A stretch of DNA of 64,000 nt from an uncultured Aquabacterium sp. (GCF_913773725.1 NZ_CAJYGK010000115.1:124001-188000), one strand, 5' to 3'; positions 46,958-59,294 are shown, numbered from the stretch's first letter. Program-made: numbers and translations. Notes: generated by a model not told the origin, from the letters alone.

Positions 46958-47110
46958 TTCCTTGACCAAGCGGTCGTGCCGCTCGGTGTCTTCGCGCACA
47001 TGCTTGGCGACATACCAGGCGATGTAGCCCAGCATGACGAACATGAAAGCGATCACGGCGGCACTCATCAGACCGTAGTCCGTCGTGAAGAAGTCAACCC
47101 AGGCTTGCAT
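46943..47110 (-). CDS. DUF3149-like small membrane protein
   Basis: A 55-residue ORF starts at 47110 after AAAGGAG (7 nt upstream). It reads MQAWVDFFTTDYGLMSAAVI, then a helix with FMFVMLGYIAWYVAKHV, then a charged tail EDTERHDRLVKEARGG. The pattern (short amphipathic start, xDYGLMS, one transmembrane helix, basic/acidic tail) fits the DUF3149 family of small bacterial membrane proteins; function unknown. The stop codon TGA (46943-46945) is also the first three bases of the TGAGGG loop of hairpin H4, so translation would run into the hairpin array. Upstream, a likely minus-strand promoter lies in 47111-47255, shared with the divergent patatin gene. Confidence 0.82.
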   Translation of the reverse strand: MQAWVDFFTTDYGLMSAAVIAFMFVMLGYIAWYVAKHVREDTERHDRLVKEARGG

Positions 47111-47255
47111 CGCTTTCTCCTTTCAGCATTGCGTTGTCGTGTTCCTTGGGTGCTATCAGACCGCTGATCGGTCCCGGCGACCCTGATGTAGGTCAACTGG
47201 GCCCACCCATCACGTCGATACCCCCGTGGGGATTTGACGCGGCACAATCTCCCGC

Positions 47256-49631
47256 ATGATCGAGTTGTTTCTCGCCCGTTTCTTGCATGCTGTCTGGGCT
47301 GTAACCTGGCGAGGCCGCCTGCGCCCTCAAGGAATCACCTTCGGTGTGGTGGCCGGCCTCCTGGGGCTGGCGCTGGTCGGTGAGGGGCGTGCGCAACCGT
47401 CGTCTGCCGCCGAAGTGCGGCCGGTGGCTCCCAGCGCAGCCGAACAGACGGCCTCCGGCCGTCCGCGGACCGGTCTCGTTCTGTCTGGCGGCGGTGCCCG
47501 GGGCCTGGCCCACGTCGGTGTGCTGAAGGTGCTGGAGCGCGAGCGCATTCCGGTGGACGTGATCGCGGGGACCTCGATGGGCGCGATTGTGGGCGGGCTG
47601 TACGCCAGTGGCATGGACGCCCGCACCATCGAAGAGGAGGTGCGCAAGCTCGACTGGAACAACGTGTTCGCGTCCCGGGTGGACCGTCAGAACCTCAACC
47701 AGCGTCGCAAGGAGCAGGATTTCGAGGTCTCGCCCGTCGTGGAGGTGGGGATCGGTTGGGACGGGGTCAAGGCCCCGCTCGGGTCCGTGTCCAGTCGGGG
47801 GCTGGAGTCGCGCTTGCGGCGGCTGACGCTGGGTGCGCGCCAGATCGAGCACTTCGACCAGTTGCCGACACCCTTCCGGGCGGTGGCGACCGACATGGAA
47901 ACCGGCCAGGCGATGATCCTCGACAGAGGCGACCTGGCCACGGCGCTGCGGTCCAGCATGTCGGTGCCGGGCATCTTTGCGCCGGTCGAGGTGCAAGGGC
48001 GCATCCTGGGCGATGGTGGGCTGGTGAACAACACGCCGGTGGACGTGGCCAGGGCCATGGGCGCGCAGCGGCTCATCGTGGTCAACATCGGCACGCCGCT
48101 GGCCGGGCGCGACACGCTGTCGTCGTTCACCGGCGTGACGGCGCAGATGATCAACATCCTGACCGAGCAGAACGTGCAGACCAGCCTGCGCTCGCTCGGT
48201 CCGCAGGACGTGCTGATCGCCCCCAAGCTCGATGGCCTCACCTCGGCCGACTTCGACCGTGCGCGCGAGTTCGTGCTGCTGGGCGAACTGCAGGCCGAGG
48301 CCCTGGTGCTGCGCATGCAGGATCTGAAAGTGAGCGAGTCCGAGTACGCAGCCTGGCTGGCGGCGCGCCAGCAGCGCACCATGCCGGCCGTGCCGCTGCA
48401 CTTCGTGCGCTTCGAGGGGTCGGAGCGCACCAAACCGGCCAACCGCTCCGACATCCTGGCCACCCAGCCCGGTCAGCGCTTCGATGTGGCCAAGGCCGAG
48501 CGGGACACCACGGTGCTGGCGGCCACCGGCGACTACCTGCGGACCGACTACCGCCTGGTGCGCGATGAACTCGGGCGGGAGGGCCTGGTGTTCGAGCTGG
48601 AGGACAAGCCCTGGGGGCCGAACTACCTGCAGATGGGGGTGGACTTCGTGGCAGACAACCGGGGGCGCAGTGCCTTCAACCTGAAGCTGGTCCACAACCG
48701 GCACTGGCTGGACGAGCACGGTAGCGAATGGCGCAATGCCGTGCGCATCGGCTCGGCGCCGGGCCTCGCATCCGAGTGGTATCGGCCGATGGACTGGCGG
48801 CTGCCCGATGGCCTGAGCGGCTTCGTCGCCGTGCAGGGCAGCCACCAGCGCGAGCAGCTCAACTACTACGCCGATCCGGACAAGGACATCTCGGCGCAGG
48901 TTGACCGCGGCCGCACCGCGCTCAACCTGGACCTGGGTGCCAACTGGCGGGAGCTGGGCGAGATCCGGCTGGGCCTGGTCGACGAGTTACGGCGCGACCG
49001 CATCACGCTGGCGGCCGATGGGGCGCAATTCAGGGCGCTGCTGCCGGACGGCGTCGCGCGCTGGCGCGAGCGCGGGGTGCGGCTGCGCGCGGTGTTCGAC
49101 CAGCTCGACCACGCCTTCTTCCCGACCCGAGGCTGGCGCATCGAGGCCACGGCCCAGTGGGCGCAGAGCATCCGCCGACACGACAGCCCGGCGGCCTCGG
49201 AAGGGTTCGTGCGGCACCTGTATGCACAGGGGCAATGGGTGCGCTCTTGGGGGGATCACACCCTGAACCTGGGCGGCCGCGTGGGCTTGTCGGATGGTGC
49301 CATGCCACTGGCGCCGCGCTATGGCCTGGGTGGGTTCCAGCAGCTGTCGGGCTATGGCACCTACCAGGTCAGCGGCCAGCAGCTGGGCCTGGTGCGCGCC
49401 GTCTACCAGGTTCGCCTGGCAGGAACCGGTTTCACCCGCGGGCTGTTTCTGGGCACCAGCGTCGAGGCCGGCAACACCTGGTCCCGGCCCGAGCAGTTCT
49501 GGCAAGGCCGCAAGCGCGTCGGCACCAGTCTGTACCTGGGCCGTGACACGGTGGTGGGGCCGGTCTACGCGGCGGTGCTGCACAGCCCCGCTGTGGGGCC
49601 CACGCTGATGGTGTTCGTGGGCCGGCCTTAG
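47256..49631 (+). CDS. Patatin-like phospholipase with outer-membrane barrel (PlpD/type Vd)
   Basis: The 791-residue protein has a signal region (hydrophobic residues about 27-45, GEGRA-QP), a patatin domain (about 70-280), a POTRA-like region (about 375-430) and a C-terminal barrel (about 440-791) that ends with LMVFVGRP. The catalytic dyad is visible: SGGGARG oxyanion hole (77-83), GTSMG with Ser107, and DGG with Asp253. This is the PlpD-type (Vd) autotransporter plan, as in Pseudomonas PlpD, in which a lipase is carried to the cell surface by its own barrel; FplA is a relative. It overlaps the convergent cheB by 4 bp: TTAG carries both stop codons. Confidence 0.92.
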   Translation: MIELFLARFLHAVWAVTWRGRLRPQGITFGVVAGLLGLALVGEGRAQPSSAAEVRPVAPSAAEQTASGRPRTGLVLSGGGARGLAHVGVLKVLERERIPVDVIAGTSMGAIVGGLYASGMDARTIEEEVRKLDWNNVFASRVDRQNLNQRRKEQDFEVSPVVEVGIGWDGVKAPLGSVSSRGLESRLRRLTLGARQIEHFDQLPTPFRAVATDMETGQAMILDRGDLATALRSSMSVPGIFAPVEVQGRILGDGGLVNNTPVDVARAMGAQRLIVVNIGTPLAGRDTLSSFTGVTAQMINILTEQNVQTSLRSLGPQDVLIAPKLDGLTSADFDRAREFVLLGELQAEALVLRMQDLKVSESEYAAWLAARQQRTMPAVPLHFVRFEGSERTKPANRSDILATQPGQRFDVAKAERDTTVLAATGDYLRTDYRLVRDELGREGLVFELEDKPWGPNYLQMGVDFVADNRGRSAFNLKLVHNRHWLDEHGSEWRNAVRIGSAPGLASEWYRPMDWRLPDGLSGFVAVQGSHQREQLNYYADPDKDISAQVDRGRTALNLDLGANWRELGEIRLGLVDELRRDRITLAADGAQFRALLPDGVARWRERGVRLRAVFDQLDHAFFPTRGWRIEATAQWAQSIRRHDSPAASEGFVRHLYAQGQWVRSWGDHTLNLGGRVGLSDGAMPLAPRYGLGGFQQLSGYGTYQVSGQQLGLVRAVYQVRLAGTGFTRGLFLGTSVEAGNTWSRPEQFWQGRKRVGTSLYLGRDTVVGPVYAAVLHSPAVGPTLMVFVGRP

Positions 49632-50773
49632 ACGCGGCTCAGGGCGCTGCCCACGGTGGCGCGCAGGTGCTCCACCAGGTGCGGGCCGATCTTGAGCAGC
49701 GGCATGACGTCCTGCACGGCGCCGGCGGCAATGGCCTCGCGCGGCATGCCAAACACCACGCAGCTGGCTTCGTCCTGGGCCACGCAATAGGCGCCGGCAT
49801 CGCGCATCTCGCGCATCGCCTTGGCGCCATCGGCCCCCATGCCGGTCAGCATCACGCCGATCGCGTTGGGGCCGGCCACGCGGGCGGCGGACTTGAACAG
49901 CACCTCGACGCTGGGCTTGTGGCGGTTCACCGGTTCGCCGTCCTGGACCCTCGCGATGTAGTTCGCTCCGGAGCGCTCGACGCTCAGATGGAAGCCGCCG
50001 GGCGCGATGTAGGCGTGGCCGGGCAGCACCCGCTCACCGTCGGTGGCTTCCTTGACGCGGATGCGGCACAGGCCGTCCAGCCGCGCGGCGTAGCTGCGCG
50101 TGAAGCCGGGCGGCATGTGCTGGGTGATCATCACGGCCGGGAAGTCTGCGGGCAGCGAGGTCAGCACCTCCTTGGTCGCCTCGGTGCCGCCGGTGGAGGC
50201 CCCGATGAACAGGATCTTTTCGGTCGACAGGCGACCGAGCGGCGAGCCGCCCGTGGCCACCGGCCGGGCGGGCGCGGCGGGGCGGCCCTCCGTGCCGGCG
50301 GTTGCCGGAGCGTGGGCCGGGTGGGCGTGGCCTGTGGTGCCGGCCACGGTCGTCGGCGGCAGGCGGTTGATGCGCGCCTTGGCCGCGATGCGGATCTTGT
50401 CGGTGATGTCATCGGCCAGCTGGCGCAGGCCGTCGGCCACACCGATCTTGGGCTTGGCCACGAAGTCGATGGCACCGAGTTCCAGGGCCTTGAGGGTGAC
50501 TTCGGCACCGCGCTCGGTCAGTGTGGACACCATCACCACCGGCATGGGCCGCAGGCGCATCAGCTTGGAAAGGAAGTCGATGCCGTCCATGCGCGGCATC
50601 TCGACGTCCAGCGTGATCACGTCGGGGTTGAGGTTGCGGATCATCTCGCGCGCCACATAGGGGTCGCTGGCCGCGCCGATGCAGGTCATGTCCGGCTGAC
50701 GGTTGATGATCTCGGTGAGCATGCTGCGCACCAGGGCGGAATCGTCCACCACCACCACGCGGGTCTTGGGCAT
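49628..50773 (-). CDS. cheB: Chemotaxis response regulator methylesterase/glutamine deamidase
   Basis: CheB removes methyl groups from chemoreceptors, giving adaptation. The 381-residue protein has a receiver domain (1-120) with the phospho-acceptor Asp56 in [14 protein letters not shown] and [29 protein letters not shown], a Pro/Ala/Thr-rich linker and a CheB esterase domain (about 183-378). The catalytic triad is Ser193 in GASTGGTEA, His219 in [11 protein letters not shown] and Asp315 in LTGMGADGA. It ends a cheR-cheD-cheB unit on the minus strand, 18 bp after cheD. The remaining chemotaxis genes are outside the window. Confidence 0.97.
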   Translation of the reverse strand: MPKTRVVVVDDSALVRSMLTEIINRQPDMTCIGAASDPYVAREMIRNLNPDVITLDVEMPRMDGIDFLSKLMRLRPMPVVMVSTLTERGAEVTLKALELGAIDFVAKPKIGVADGLRQLADDITDKIRIAAKARINRLPPTTVAGTTGHAHPAHAPATAGTEGRPAAPARPVATGGSPLGRLSTEKILFIGASTGGTEATKEVLTSLPADFPAVMITQHMPPGFTRSYAARLDGLCRIRVKEATDGERVLPGHAYIAPGGFHLSVERSGANYIARVQDGEPVNRHKPSVEVLFKSAARVAGPNAIGVMLTGMGADGAKAMREMRDAGAYCVAQDEASCVVFGMPREAIAAGAVQDVMPLLKIGPHLVEHLRATVGSALSRV

Positions 50774-50791
50774 GGGCTTGTCTCCGTGGTC

Positions 50792-51508
50792 TCAGAACAG
50801 GTCGATCGAACCGCCGGCGCTGGCCACCGGAGTGACCTTCTGCGCGGCAATGCGTTCCTGCTGGATGATGGCTTCGGGGTTGCTCGGCGCCAGGCGCTTG
50901 ACCATGGCCTTGCCGCTGTGCGGCAGGAAGCAGACCTTGCGGGGGTAGATGTCGAGCACGTCCTTGGACACGACGGGGATGCGCTCGGTCTTGAGGTAGT
51001 CCATCACGAAGGTGGTGTTGCGCTCGCCGACGTTGATGGTGTTCATGCCGGTGATGACCGCGCCACCGCCGAAGACCTTGGCCTCCATCGTCATCCGCGA
51101 GGCGCCCATCTTCATCATCTCGTTGATCAGCAGTTCCATCGCGAACGAGCCGTAGCGGCCCGAGTCGCTCGCGCCGCCGCCGTTGTCGGGCAGCATGAAG
51201 TGGTTCATGCCACCGACCTTGGCCTGCCGGTCCCACAGGCACACGGCGATGCACGAGCCCAGCGTCGTCATGATGAGCAGGTCTTCGTCGTACACGAAGT
51301 ACTCGCCCGGGAGGATCTTGACCGCTTCGGCCTTGAAGTGGGCGTCGTAGAAGAAGAACGAAGCCTCACCCGGCTTCGGGATGCGGGCCTTCAGTCGGGT
51401 CAGCCGGTCACTGCGCGCGCCAATGGCGCCTTGCAGCGGCGGTTTGCTGCCCAGTGCGGCTGGCGGTGGCATGCCAGGGCGGGAGCCCATCGGTGGGGTG
51501 CTGATCAT
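50792..51508 (-). CDS. cheD: Chemoreceptor glutamine deamidase
   Basis: CheD deamidates specific receptor glutamines and in some bacteria works with CheC. The 238-residue protein has the catalytic Cys in TTLGSCIAVCLWD and the His in GGMNHFMLPDNGG, then YGSFAMELLINEMMKMGA, AKVFGGGAVI and NINVGERNTTFVMDYL. The N-terminal 50 residues are a Pro-rich extension not found in short CheD proteins, and the C-terminal 40 residues also extend beyond the core. It lies between cheR and cheB with 26- and 18-bp gaps. Confidence 0.95.
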   Translation of the reverse strand: MISTPPMGSRPGMPPPAALGSKPPLQGAIGARSDRLTRLKARIPKPGEASFFFYDAHFKAEAVKILPGEYFVYDEDLLIMTTLGSCIAVCLWDRQAKVGGMNHFMLPDNGGGASDSGRYGSFAMELLINEMMKMGASRMTMEAKVFGGGAVITGMNTINVGERNTTFVMDYLKTERIPVVSKDVLDIYPRKVCFLPHSGKAMVKRLAPSNPEAIIQQERIAAQKVTPVASAGGSIDLF

Positions 51509-51534
51509 GGGGTGTCCTTGTCTCCGGCCTGGTC

Positions 51535-52413
51535 TCAGACCCTGTCATAGACCGTCTTGCCACGCAAGTGGAAGAGGTCGCGAGATTCCGTGAAGTTTTC
51601 CGAATGGCCGACGAACAGCAGGCCTTTCGGTTTCATGACGCCGTGGATGCGCTCCAGCACCTTGCGCTGCGTCGGGGCGTCGAAATAGATCATGACGTTG
51701 CGGCAGAAGACCACATCGAAGGGTTCGCCCAGCTGCCACGAGGACTGCATCAGGTTGAAGGGCTTGAACTCGATCATCCGGGCCAGCTCGGGCTTGACGC
51801 GGATGTGGCCCTCGTTGGCGCCCTTGCCCCGCAGGAAGAACGAGCGCAGGCGCTGCGGGTTCAGGCCCCGCGAGTCCGCGGAGTAGACCGCGCGTGACGC
51901 CGTGGTCAGCACGTTGGTGTCGATGTCGCTGGCCAGAATCTTGACCGGGGCATGCAGGCCCAGGCTTTCGGCCACGGTCATGGCCAGAGAGTAAGGCTCC
52001 TCGCCCGTGGAGGCGGCACAGCACCAGATCCGGGTCTGGACCGAGCCGCGGGCTTTCAGCCACTCGGCCAGGGCATGAAAGTGATGCTCCTCGCGAAAAA
52101 AGCTCGTGAGGTTGGTGGTCAGGCAGTTGACGAACTCCTGCCACTCGGGTCCCGTGTGGCTTTCCAGCCAGCGCAGGTAGCTCTCGAAGGACTGGTGTCC
52201 CGTCTCCCGCAGGCGTCGCGACAGGCGGCTGTACACCATGGCCTGCTTGCCTTCGTGCAGGCTGATGCCGGCACGCTCGTGGATCAGGGCCCGCACACGG
52301 GCGAAGTCCCGCGGGTGGAACTCGAACTCCCGGTCGCTGGCGAGCGCGGGAGACACGTCGGAGACGAACGGTGGCATGGCAGGTGGGTGAAGGTCGACGG
52401 CAAAGGGCCGCAT
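51535..52413 (-). CDS. cheR: Chemoreceptor glutamate methyltransferase
   Basis: CheR methylates glutamates on chemoreceptors with SAM. The 292-residue form has the N-terminal helical domain (FEFHPRDFARVRALIHERAGISL, LSRRLRETGHQSFESYL) and the methyltransferase domain with TNLTSFFREEHHFHAL, IWCCAASTGEEPYSLAM (SAM loop), ILASDIDTNVL and FDVVFCRNVMIYFD. All motifs are intact. The start is uncertain: GTG at 52437, ATG at 52413 and ATG at 52377 are all in frame and none has a clear ribosome binding site. Divergent from the diguanylate cyclase gene. Confidence 0.95.
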   Translation of the reverse strand: MRPFAVDLHPPAMPPFVSDVSPALASDREFEFHPRDFARVRALIHERAGISLHEGKQAMVYSRLSRRLRETGHQSFESYLRWLESHTGPEWQEFVNCLTTNLTSFFREEHHFHALAEWLKARGSVQTRIWCCAASTGEEPYSLAMTVAESLGLHAPVKILASDIDTNVLTTASRAVYSADSRGLNPQRLRSFFLRGKGANEGHIRVKPELARMIEFKPFNLMQSSWQLGEPFDVVFCRNVMIYFDAPTQRKVLERIHGVMKPKGLLFVGHSENFTESRDLFHLRGKTVYDRV

Positions 52414-52560
52414 GGGTTTATCGGCGCAAGCGTCCACTTCCTTGAGCTTGCCTGCCCTGTCACATGACGAAAAGCACGAACTCCCCTGGGAAGTCCGTCT
52501 TATTCAGATCATTGCGCATGACGCAACTGCTAGACTGGTACCAGCTTTTATCTGCCTTTC

Positions 52561-53361
52561 GTGGGGTTTGCCATCGCCTCCCTTGAACCTGAATCCTCGG
52601 TCGCCACGCCGGAGCCCGATGACGTGGGTGACCTCCGCCTGGAGATGGCGCTCAGCTTGCTGAGCCAGGCTGGTTGGGTGCCCCCGTCCGGTCCGGCGCC
52701 TGGCTCACGTCTCTGGTTGCAGTCGGTGATCGACGGCCTGTGTGATCTGTCCAGCCGTGATGCGCTCACGGGTCTGGCCAACCGTCGCCAGTTCGAAGCG
52801 GCCATTGCGCGCGAAATCGACCGCGTGGCCCGCATCGGCGAGCCTGCGCTGCTGCTGATCGCCGACATCGACCATTTCAAGAACGTCAATGACCGATTCG
52901 GTCATGCAGCCGGCGACATGGTGATCCAGTCCGTGGCGGCCTGCCTGCAGGATTGTGTGCGGCCCATGGATCTCGTGGCCCGGCTGGGTGGCGAAGAGTT
53001 CGCCATCATCCTGCCCAACTGCCCGCCGGCCTTCGGTCAGACCGTGGCCGAGCGCATCCGCAACCGAGTGCGAGCCTGTCCGGTGGCGATCATCGGAGGC
53101 CAGCAACTGTCCGTCACCGTCAGCATCGGCGGGGCGTTCGCGCCGCAGTGGGTCCGCTCGTCGGCCATGCTGTGGTCCGAGCGTGCCGACCAGCAGCTCT
53201 ACCGCGCCAAGACCGAAGGCCGCAACCGGACCTGCCTCGACATGCCCCCGCTGACCGTGGTGAGCGCCGAGGAAAAAGGCCTGTTGTTCGGCAGCCTTGC
53301 GCAATCTGACCCATTTTCGGCCTCAGGTACCACCTCGGACCTGCCGAAAACCACCGAATGA
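52561..53361 (+). CDS. Diguanylate cyclase (GGDEF domain)
   Basis: The 266-residue protein has a short N-terminal helical region (about 1-75, including LRLEMALSLLSQAGWV) and a GGDEF domain. SSRDALTGLANRRQFE, DIDHFKNVNDRFGHAAGDMVIQ, and RLGGEEFAIILPN (GGEEF) are intact, so it should make c-di-GMP. It has no transmembrane or PAS segment. RxxD of the inhibitory I-site was not evident. The start is GTG at 52561; no ribosome binding site is clear, and an inner ATG at 52645 is an alternative. It ends with ATGA overlapping the next gene, and it is divergent from cheR, so a motility role is likely. Confidence 0.88.
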   Translation: MGFAIASLEPESSVATPEPDDVGDLRLEMALSLLSQAGWVPPSGPAPGSRLWLQSVIDGLCDLSSRDALTGLANRRQFEAAIAREIDRVARIGEPALLLIADIDHFKNVNDRFGHAAGDMVIQSVAACLQDCVRPMDLVARLGGEEFAIILPNCPPAFGQTVAERIRNRVRACPVAIIGGQQLSVTVSIGGAFAPQWVRSSAMLWSERADQQLYRAKTEGRNRTCLDMPPLTVVSAEEKGLLFGSLAQSDPFSASGTTSDLPKTTE

Positions 53362-54167
53362 TGGTGTCCATGTCCGCCTCTGCTCCCAAGCCCCCTTCCT
53401 CACCGGCCCGAATCGCCCGCACGCTGGCCATCACCAGCGGCAAGGGTGGGGTCGGCAAGACCTTTGTCAGTGCCAACCTGGCCGCCGCATTGAGCCGGCA
53501 GGGCCTGAAGGTGCTGGTGCTCGATGCCGACCTCGGACTGGCCAACCTCGATGTGGTCCTCAACCTTTATCCGAAGATCACCCTGCACGACGTCTTCACG
53601 GGCAAGGCCCAGCTGGACGAGGCCATCCTGCCGGCGCCCGGCGGGTTCTCCGTGCTGCTGGCCGGCTCCGGGCTTGTCGAGTACTCTCGCCTGACGCCGG
53701 ACATCCGGGACCAGCTTCACGGCATCTTCGAAGCCGTCAAGCCGCGCTTCGACGTCATCCTGATCGACACCGGCGCCGGCATCTCCGACGTCGTGCTGTA
53801 TGCCGTGTCCATGGCGCAGGAGGTGATCGTCGTGGCCACCCCGGAACCCACCTCGCTGACCGATGCCTATGCCACCATCAAGGTGCTGTCGGCCCAGCAA
53901 GGGCGCGAGACACTCAACCTCGTGGTCAACCAGGTCGCCCGTGCCGGCGACGGCCGCGCGATCTGTGCGCAACTGCAGCAGGTCGTCGACCGCTTCGTGC
54001 AGGGGCCCAACGGCGCCGCGCCCCGCCTGCAACTGATGGGCGACATCCCGCTCGACACGGCGGTGCGCGAAGCGGTGCGCAAGCGCTCCCTTCTGCTCGA
54101 GCTGCATCCTGGCAGCGCAGCTGCGCAAGGTGTGCTGCACGTGGCGGCCCGCATGGTCGGACGTTGA
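53358..54167 (+). CDS. MinD/ParA-superfamily ATPase, FlhG/YlxH-like
   Basis: The 269-residue protein has a deviant Walker A SGKGGVGKTFVSANLAAAL, DADLGLANLDVVLNL, a switch-like DTGAGISDVVLYAV, and ATPEPTSLTDAYATIKVL. These agree with the FlhG/FleN/YlxH branch of MinD-like proteins that control flagellar number and placement. The N-terminal DQAxGLR motif by which FlhG activates FlhF is missing: the leader before the P-loop is only a Ser/Pro-rich stretch. The start ATG overlaps the stop of the cyclase (ATGA), indicating translational coupling. Assignment as FlhG proper is therefore tentative. The truncated globin gene follows 34 bp later. Confidence 0.85.
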   Translation: MMVSMSASAPKPPSSPARIARTLAITSGKGGVGKTFVSANLAAALSRQGLKVLVLDADLGLANLDVVLNLYPKITLHDVFTGKAQLDEAILPAPGGFSVLLAGSGLVEYSRLTPDIRDQLHGIFEAVKPRFDVILIDTGAGISDVVLYAVSMAQEVIVVATPEPTSLTDAYATIKVLSAQQGRETLNLVVNQVARAGDGRAICAQLQQVVDRFVQGPNGAAPRLQLMGDIPLDTAVREAVRKRSLLLELHPGSAAAQGVLHVAARMVGR

Positions 54168-54201
54168 GCCGGGCGCGCCCGCACTGCGCTACAGTGCGTG
54201 C

Positions 54202-54618
54202 ATGTCTGAAAGCGATTCCGATACCGACGACCTGAGCCAGCCCACAGCCTACGAGCTGTTGGGCGGCGATGCACGGGTGCGTGAGCTGGTCGACCGTTTC
54301 TACGATCTGATGGACCTCGAGCCGGCCTACCGCGAGCTGCGCGCGGTCCATGGCACCACACTCGAGGAAGCGCGCGACAAGCTCTACTGGTTCCTCAGCG
54401 GCTGGCTGGGCGGGCCCAACCTCTACATCGAGCGTTTTGGCCATCCCCGGTTGCGAGCGCGTCACATGCCGTTCCCGATCGGCATCCGTGAACGCGATCA
54501 ATGGCTGGGGTGCATGGATCAGGCCATGGCCGAGACTGGCGTGAGCCCGGACCTGGTGCCGCGCCTGCAGAAGGCTTTTTTCCAGACGGCCGACTGGATG
54601 CGCAACCAGGGCGTGTGA
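54202..54618 (+). CDS. Truncated hemoglobin, group II
   Basis: The 138-residue protein matches 2-on-2 globins of group II (TrHbO type). AYELLGGDARVRELVDRFYDLMD is the A-B region, YWFLSGWLGGPNLYIERFGHPRLRARHMPF covers E and F helices with GHPRLRARH containing the proximal-His candidate, then WLGCMDQAM and a C-terminal ADWMRNQG. Such globins bind O2, NO or peroxide; the physiological role varies. The ATG at 54202 is chosen over 54130. Possibly co-transcribed with the cyclase/ATPase unit. Confidence 0.9.
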   Translation: MSESDSDTDDLSQPTAYELLGGDARVRELVDRFYDLMDLEPAYRELRAVHGTTLEEARDKLYWFLSGWLGGPNLYIERFGHPRLRARHMPFPIGIRERDQWLGCMDQAMAETGVSPDLVPRLQKAFFQTADWMRNQGV

Positions 54619-54651
54619 GCCCTGGCGGGTCGACTTCGCCCGCCTCAGCCG

Positions 54652-55344
54652 TCAGACGCTCGACTGCAGCAGCACGACCACGGCACCGTGCCCGCCTTCG
54701 TCTGCGCGGGCCTGCACGAAGGCCAGCACGCGGTCGCTCTGCACGAGCCAGCGGCGCACCTTGTCCTTGAGCACCGGTTGCCGTCCCGGCGAGCCCAGGC
54801 CCTTGCCATGCACGACGCGGACGCAGCGTGAGCCCTTGGCCTGCGCCTCGCGCAGAAAGCCGGCCAGCCGTTCCCGCGCTTCGTCGGTGCGCAGGCCGTG
54901 CAGATCGAGTTCGCCTTGCAGCGCCCACACGCCGCGACGCAGCTTGCGCACGACGTCGATGCCGATCTCGGGCCGCCGCCAGGACAGCGATTCGTCGGTC
55001 TCCAGCAGGCTTTCGACGTCGAACTCGTCCGACAGCGACTCCTTGAGCACGGCCTGCTCGTCGAGTTGCTTGCGGGCCGGCACGGGCTCGGGCCGGGGCC
55101 CTTTCGCCTGGACGCGGCCGGTTTCAGGCAGGCGGTTCACCTGGCCCACCGAACGCTTGAACAACTCGGCCTCGGCCTCATGCCGGCGTTGCTGCGCTTC
55201 CCGTTGCGCTCGTTCGGCCCGCTCGCGCTCAAGGCGGGCAGCCGTTTCCTTCGCAGCCTGCTTCAACGCCTTCTTGAGGTCGGCGAAGTCGCGCAGCGCG
55301 GTGGACGAGGGGGCAGAGGAGGGGGGCTCGGTCCCGTTTTTCAC
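54652..55344 (-). CDS. Smr domain protein
   Basis: The 230-residue protein has a charged N-terminal coiled-coil-like region of about 70 residues (LKKALKQAAKETAARLERERAERAQREAQ), a linker and a C-terminal Smr domain (about 140-230). LDLHGLRTDEARERLAGF is the LDxHG motif and RVVHGKGLGSPGR the HGxGxG motif that make the nuclease/nicking core. Proteobacterial stand-alone Smr proteins are related to E. coli YdaL/SmrA; DNA or RNA nicking has been shown for some. It lies 87 bp downstream of RadC on the same strand. Confidence 0.88.
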   Translation of the reverse strand: MKNGTEPPSSAPSSTALRDFADLKKALKQAAKETAARLERERAERAQREAQQRRHEAEAELFKRSVGQVNRLPETGRVQAKGPRPEPVPARKQLDEQAVLKESLSDEFDVESLLETDESLSWRRPEIGIDVVRKLRRGVWALQGELDLHGLRTDEARERLAGFLREAQAKGSRCVRVVHGKGLGSPGRQPVLKDKVRRWLVQSDRVLAFVQARADEGGHGAVVVLLQSSV

Positions 55345-55430
55345 GGGGCTAAGCCTAACTCAAGATGCGATCCGATCCGCAGCGCCGGGCATCGGGGATC
55401 GCCCGGGGCCGGTACGCGCCCGACCCGGCT

Positions 55431-56099
55431 TCAGATCAGCCCCCGCTCGGCAAACGACAGGGCACCACCGCGACCGACCACGACGTGATCCAGCACCTTC
55501 ACGTCGATGAGGTTGAGGCTGCTCTTGAGCGTCTGCGTCAGCAGCTCGTCGGCCCGAGAGGGCTCAAGTACGCCCGAGGGGTGGTTGTGCGCGAGGATCA
55601 CACTGCCGGCATTGAGCTCCAGCGTGCGCTTGACCACCTCGCGTGGGTAGACCGAGGTCTGTGTCAACGAGCCCCGGAAGAGTTCCTCGCAGGCCAGCAG
55701 GCGGTGCTGGGCGTCGAGGAACAGCACCGCAAACACCTCGTGCGGCAAGGCGCCGAGCCGCATCTGAAGGTAGTCCTTTACCGCCTGGGGCGAGCTGAAC
55801 ACGGGTTGAGCCTGCAAGGTGCTGCGCAGGCCGCGTCGCGCCATCTCCATCACGGCCAGCAGTTCGGCGCGCTTGGCCGGGCCGAGGCCCTTCAGCCCTT
55901 TGAGCTGGGTCGCGTCCGCGTTGAGCAGGCCGCCAAAGCCGCCCAGCTCGGCCAGCACCTTCTCGGCCATCTGCAGCACCCCCAGCCCTTTCATGCCGGT
56001 GCGCAGCAGCAAGGCCAGCAGCTCCGCATCGGCCAGGGCGGAGGGGCCCAGTGCCAGCAGCTTCTCCCGGGGCCGCATGGCGGCCGGCAGGTCTTTCAT
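55431..56099 (-). CDS. RadC family JAMM-domain protein
   Basis: The 222-residue protein has an N-terminal helix-hairpin-helix region ([18 protein letters not shown]) and a C-terminal JAB/MPN domain. The metal motif [14 protein letters not shown] (HxHPSGxxxxSxxD) is complete, and [16 protein letters not shown] supplies the conserved Glu-containing block. The name RadC comes from an E. coli repair phenotype later traced elsewhere; the true function is open, with deubiquitinase-like metallopeptidase folds suggested. Start at 56099 ([15 protein letters not shown]) is standard. It precedes the Smr gene. Confidence 0.92.
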   Translation of the reverse strand: MKDLPAAMRPREKLLALGPSALADAELLALLLRTGMKGLGVLQMAEKVLAELGGFGGLLNADATQLKGLKGLGPAKRAELLAVMEMARRGLRSTLQAQPVFSSPQAVKDYLQMRLGALPHEVFAVLFLDAQHRLLACEELFRGSLTQTSVYPREVVKRTLELNAGSVILAHNHPSGVLEPSRADELLTQTLKSSLNLIDVKVLDHVVVGRGGALSFAERGLI

Positions 56100-56291
56100 C
56101 GTGTCGTCCCTGTCGTGTCGTGGTGGCCGTCACGCGGGCCCGGGGTCATCCCGGTGGACCCTCGCCGGCGGCTGACATTCTGGTGTCGCAGCGTGGCGAT
56201 TGCCCATCCTCCCGATTGGTGGAGTGGGCGCACCTAAAATCATGGTTTTGCCGCTCTACCGGAAACGCCCGTCACCCGGGCGGTCCAGACC

Positions 56292-56743
56292 ATGACCTCT
56301 GCTGCGCCCACCGTCCAACCTGGCTCCTTCCTGACCCTGCATTACCGCCTGGCGGGGCCGGATGGCGACGACCTGGTCAACACCTTCAACGAGAAGCCGG
56401 CCACCCTGTCGATCGGCTCGAACGAGTTGTCGCCCGCGCTCGAGGCCCGCCTGATCGGCCTGACCGAAGGCACGCGCACCGTCATCCAGCTTGAGCCCGG
56501 CGAGGCCTTCGGCCCCCGCAACCCCGAGATGGTCCAGAAGGTGGCGCTGTCGCTGCTGCGCCAGCTTGGCGACCCGGACGAGACCTGGAACGTCGGCGAC
56601 GTGGTGCAGTTCCCTACGCCCGATGGCAGCGGCTCGTTTGCCGGCGTCGTGCGCGAGACCACCGACGAGTGGGCGCTGTTCGACTTCAACCACCCCCTGG
56701 CCGGCCAGCCCGTCACCTTCGAGGTGCAGCTGATCGGCGTGCT

Positions 56744-56747
<4 letters not shown>
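56292..56747 (+). CDS. fkpB: FKBP-type peptidyl-prolyl isomerase (SlpA-like)
   Basis: The 151-residue protein resembles E. coli FkpB/Slp[21 protein letters not shown] and [42 protein letters not shown] fit the FKBP fold with the inserted-flap domain after RNPEMVQKV. The C-terminal strand [13 protein letters not shown] ends the fold. The protein isomerises Xaa-Pro bonds and holds clients in the cytosol. Its TGA overlaps the GTG start of ispH (GTGA), as in the conserved fkpB-ispH pair of E. coli. Confidence 0.92.
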
Positions 56748-59111
<2,364 letters not shown>

Positions 59112-59197
59112 CGCAACGCGCGGGGCCGGGCGGGGTGCAGGGCAAAAACCTGCTATAGTCGCGGTCTACGCCGTTGACCACGGACGCACCGTTTTCA

Positions 59198-59288
<91 letters not shown>

Positions 59289-59294
59289 ACACGC

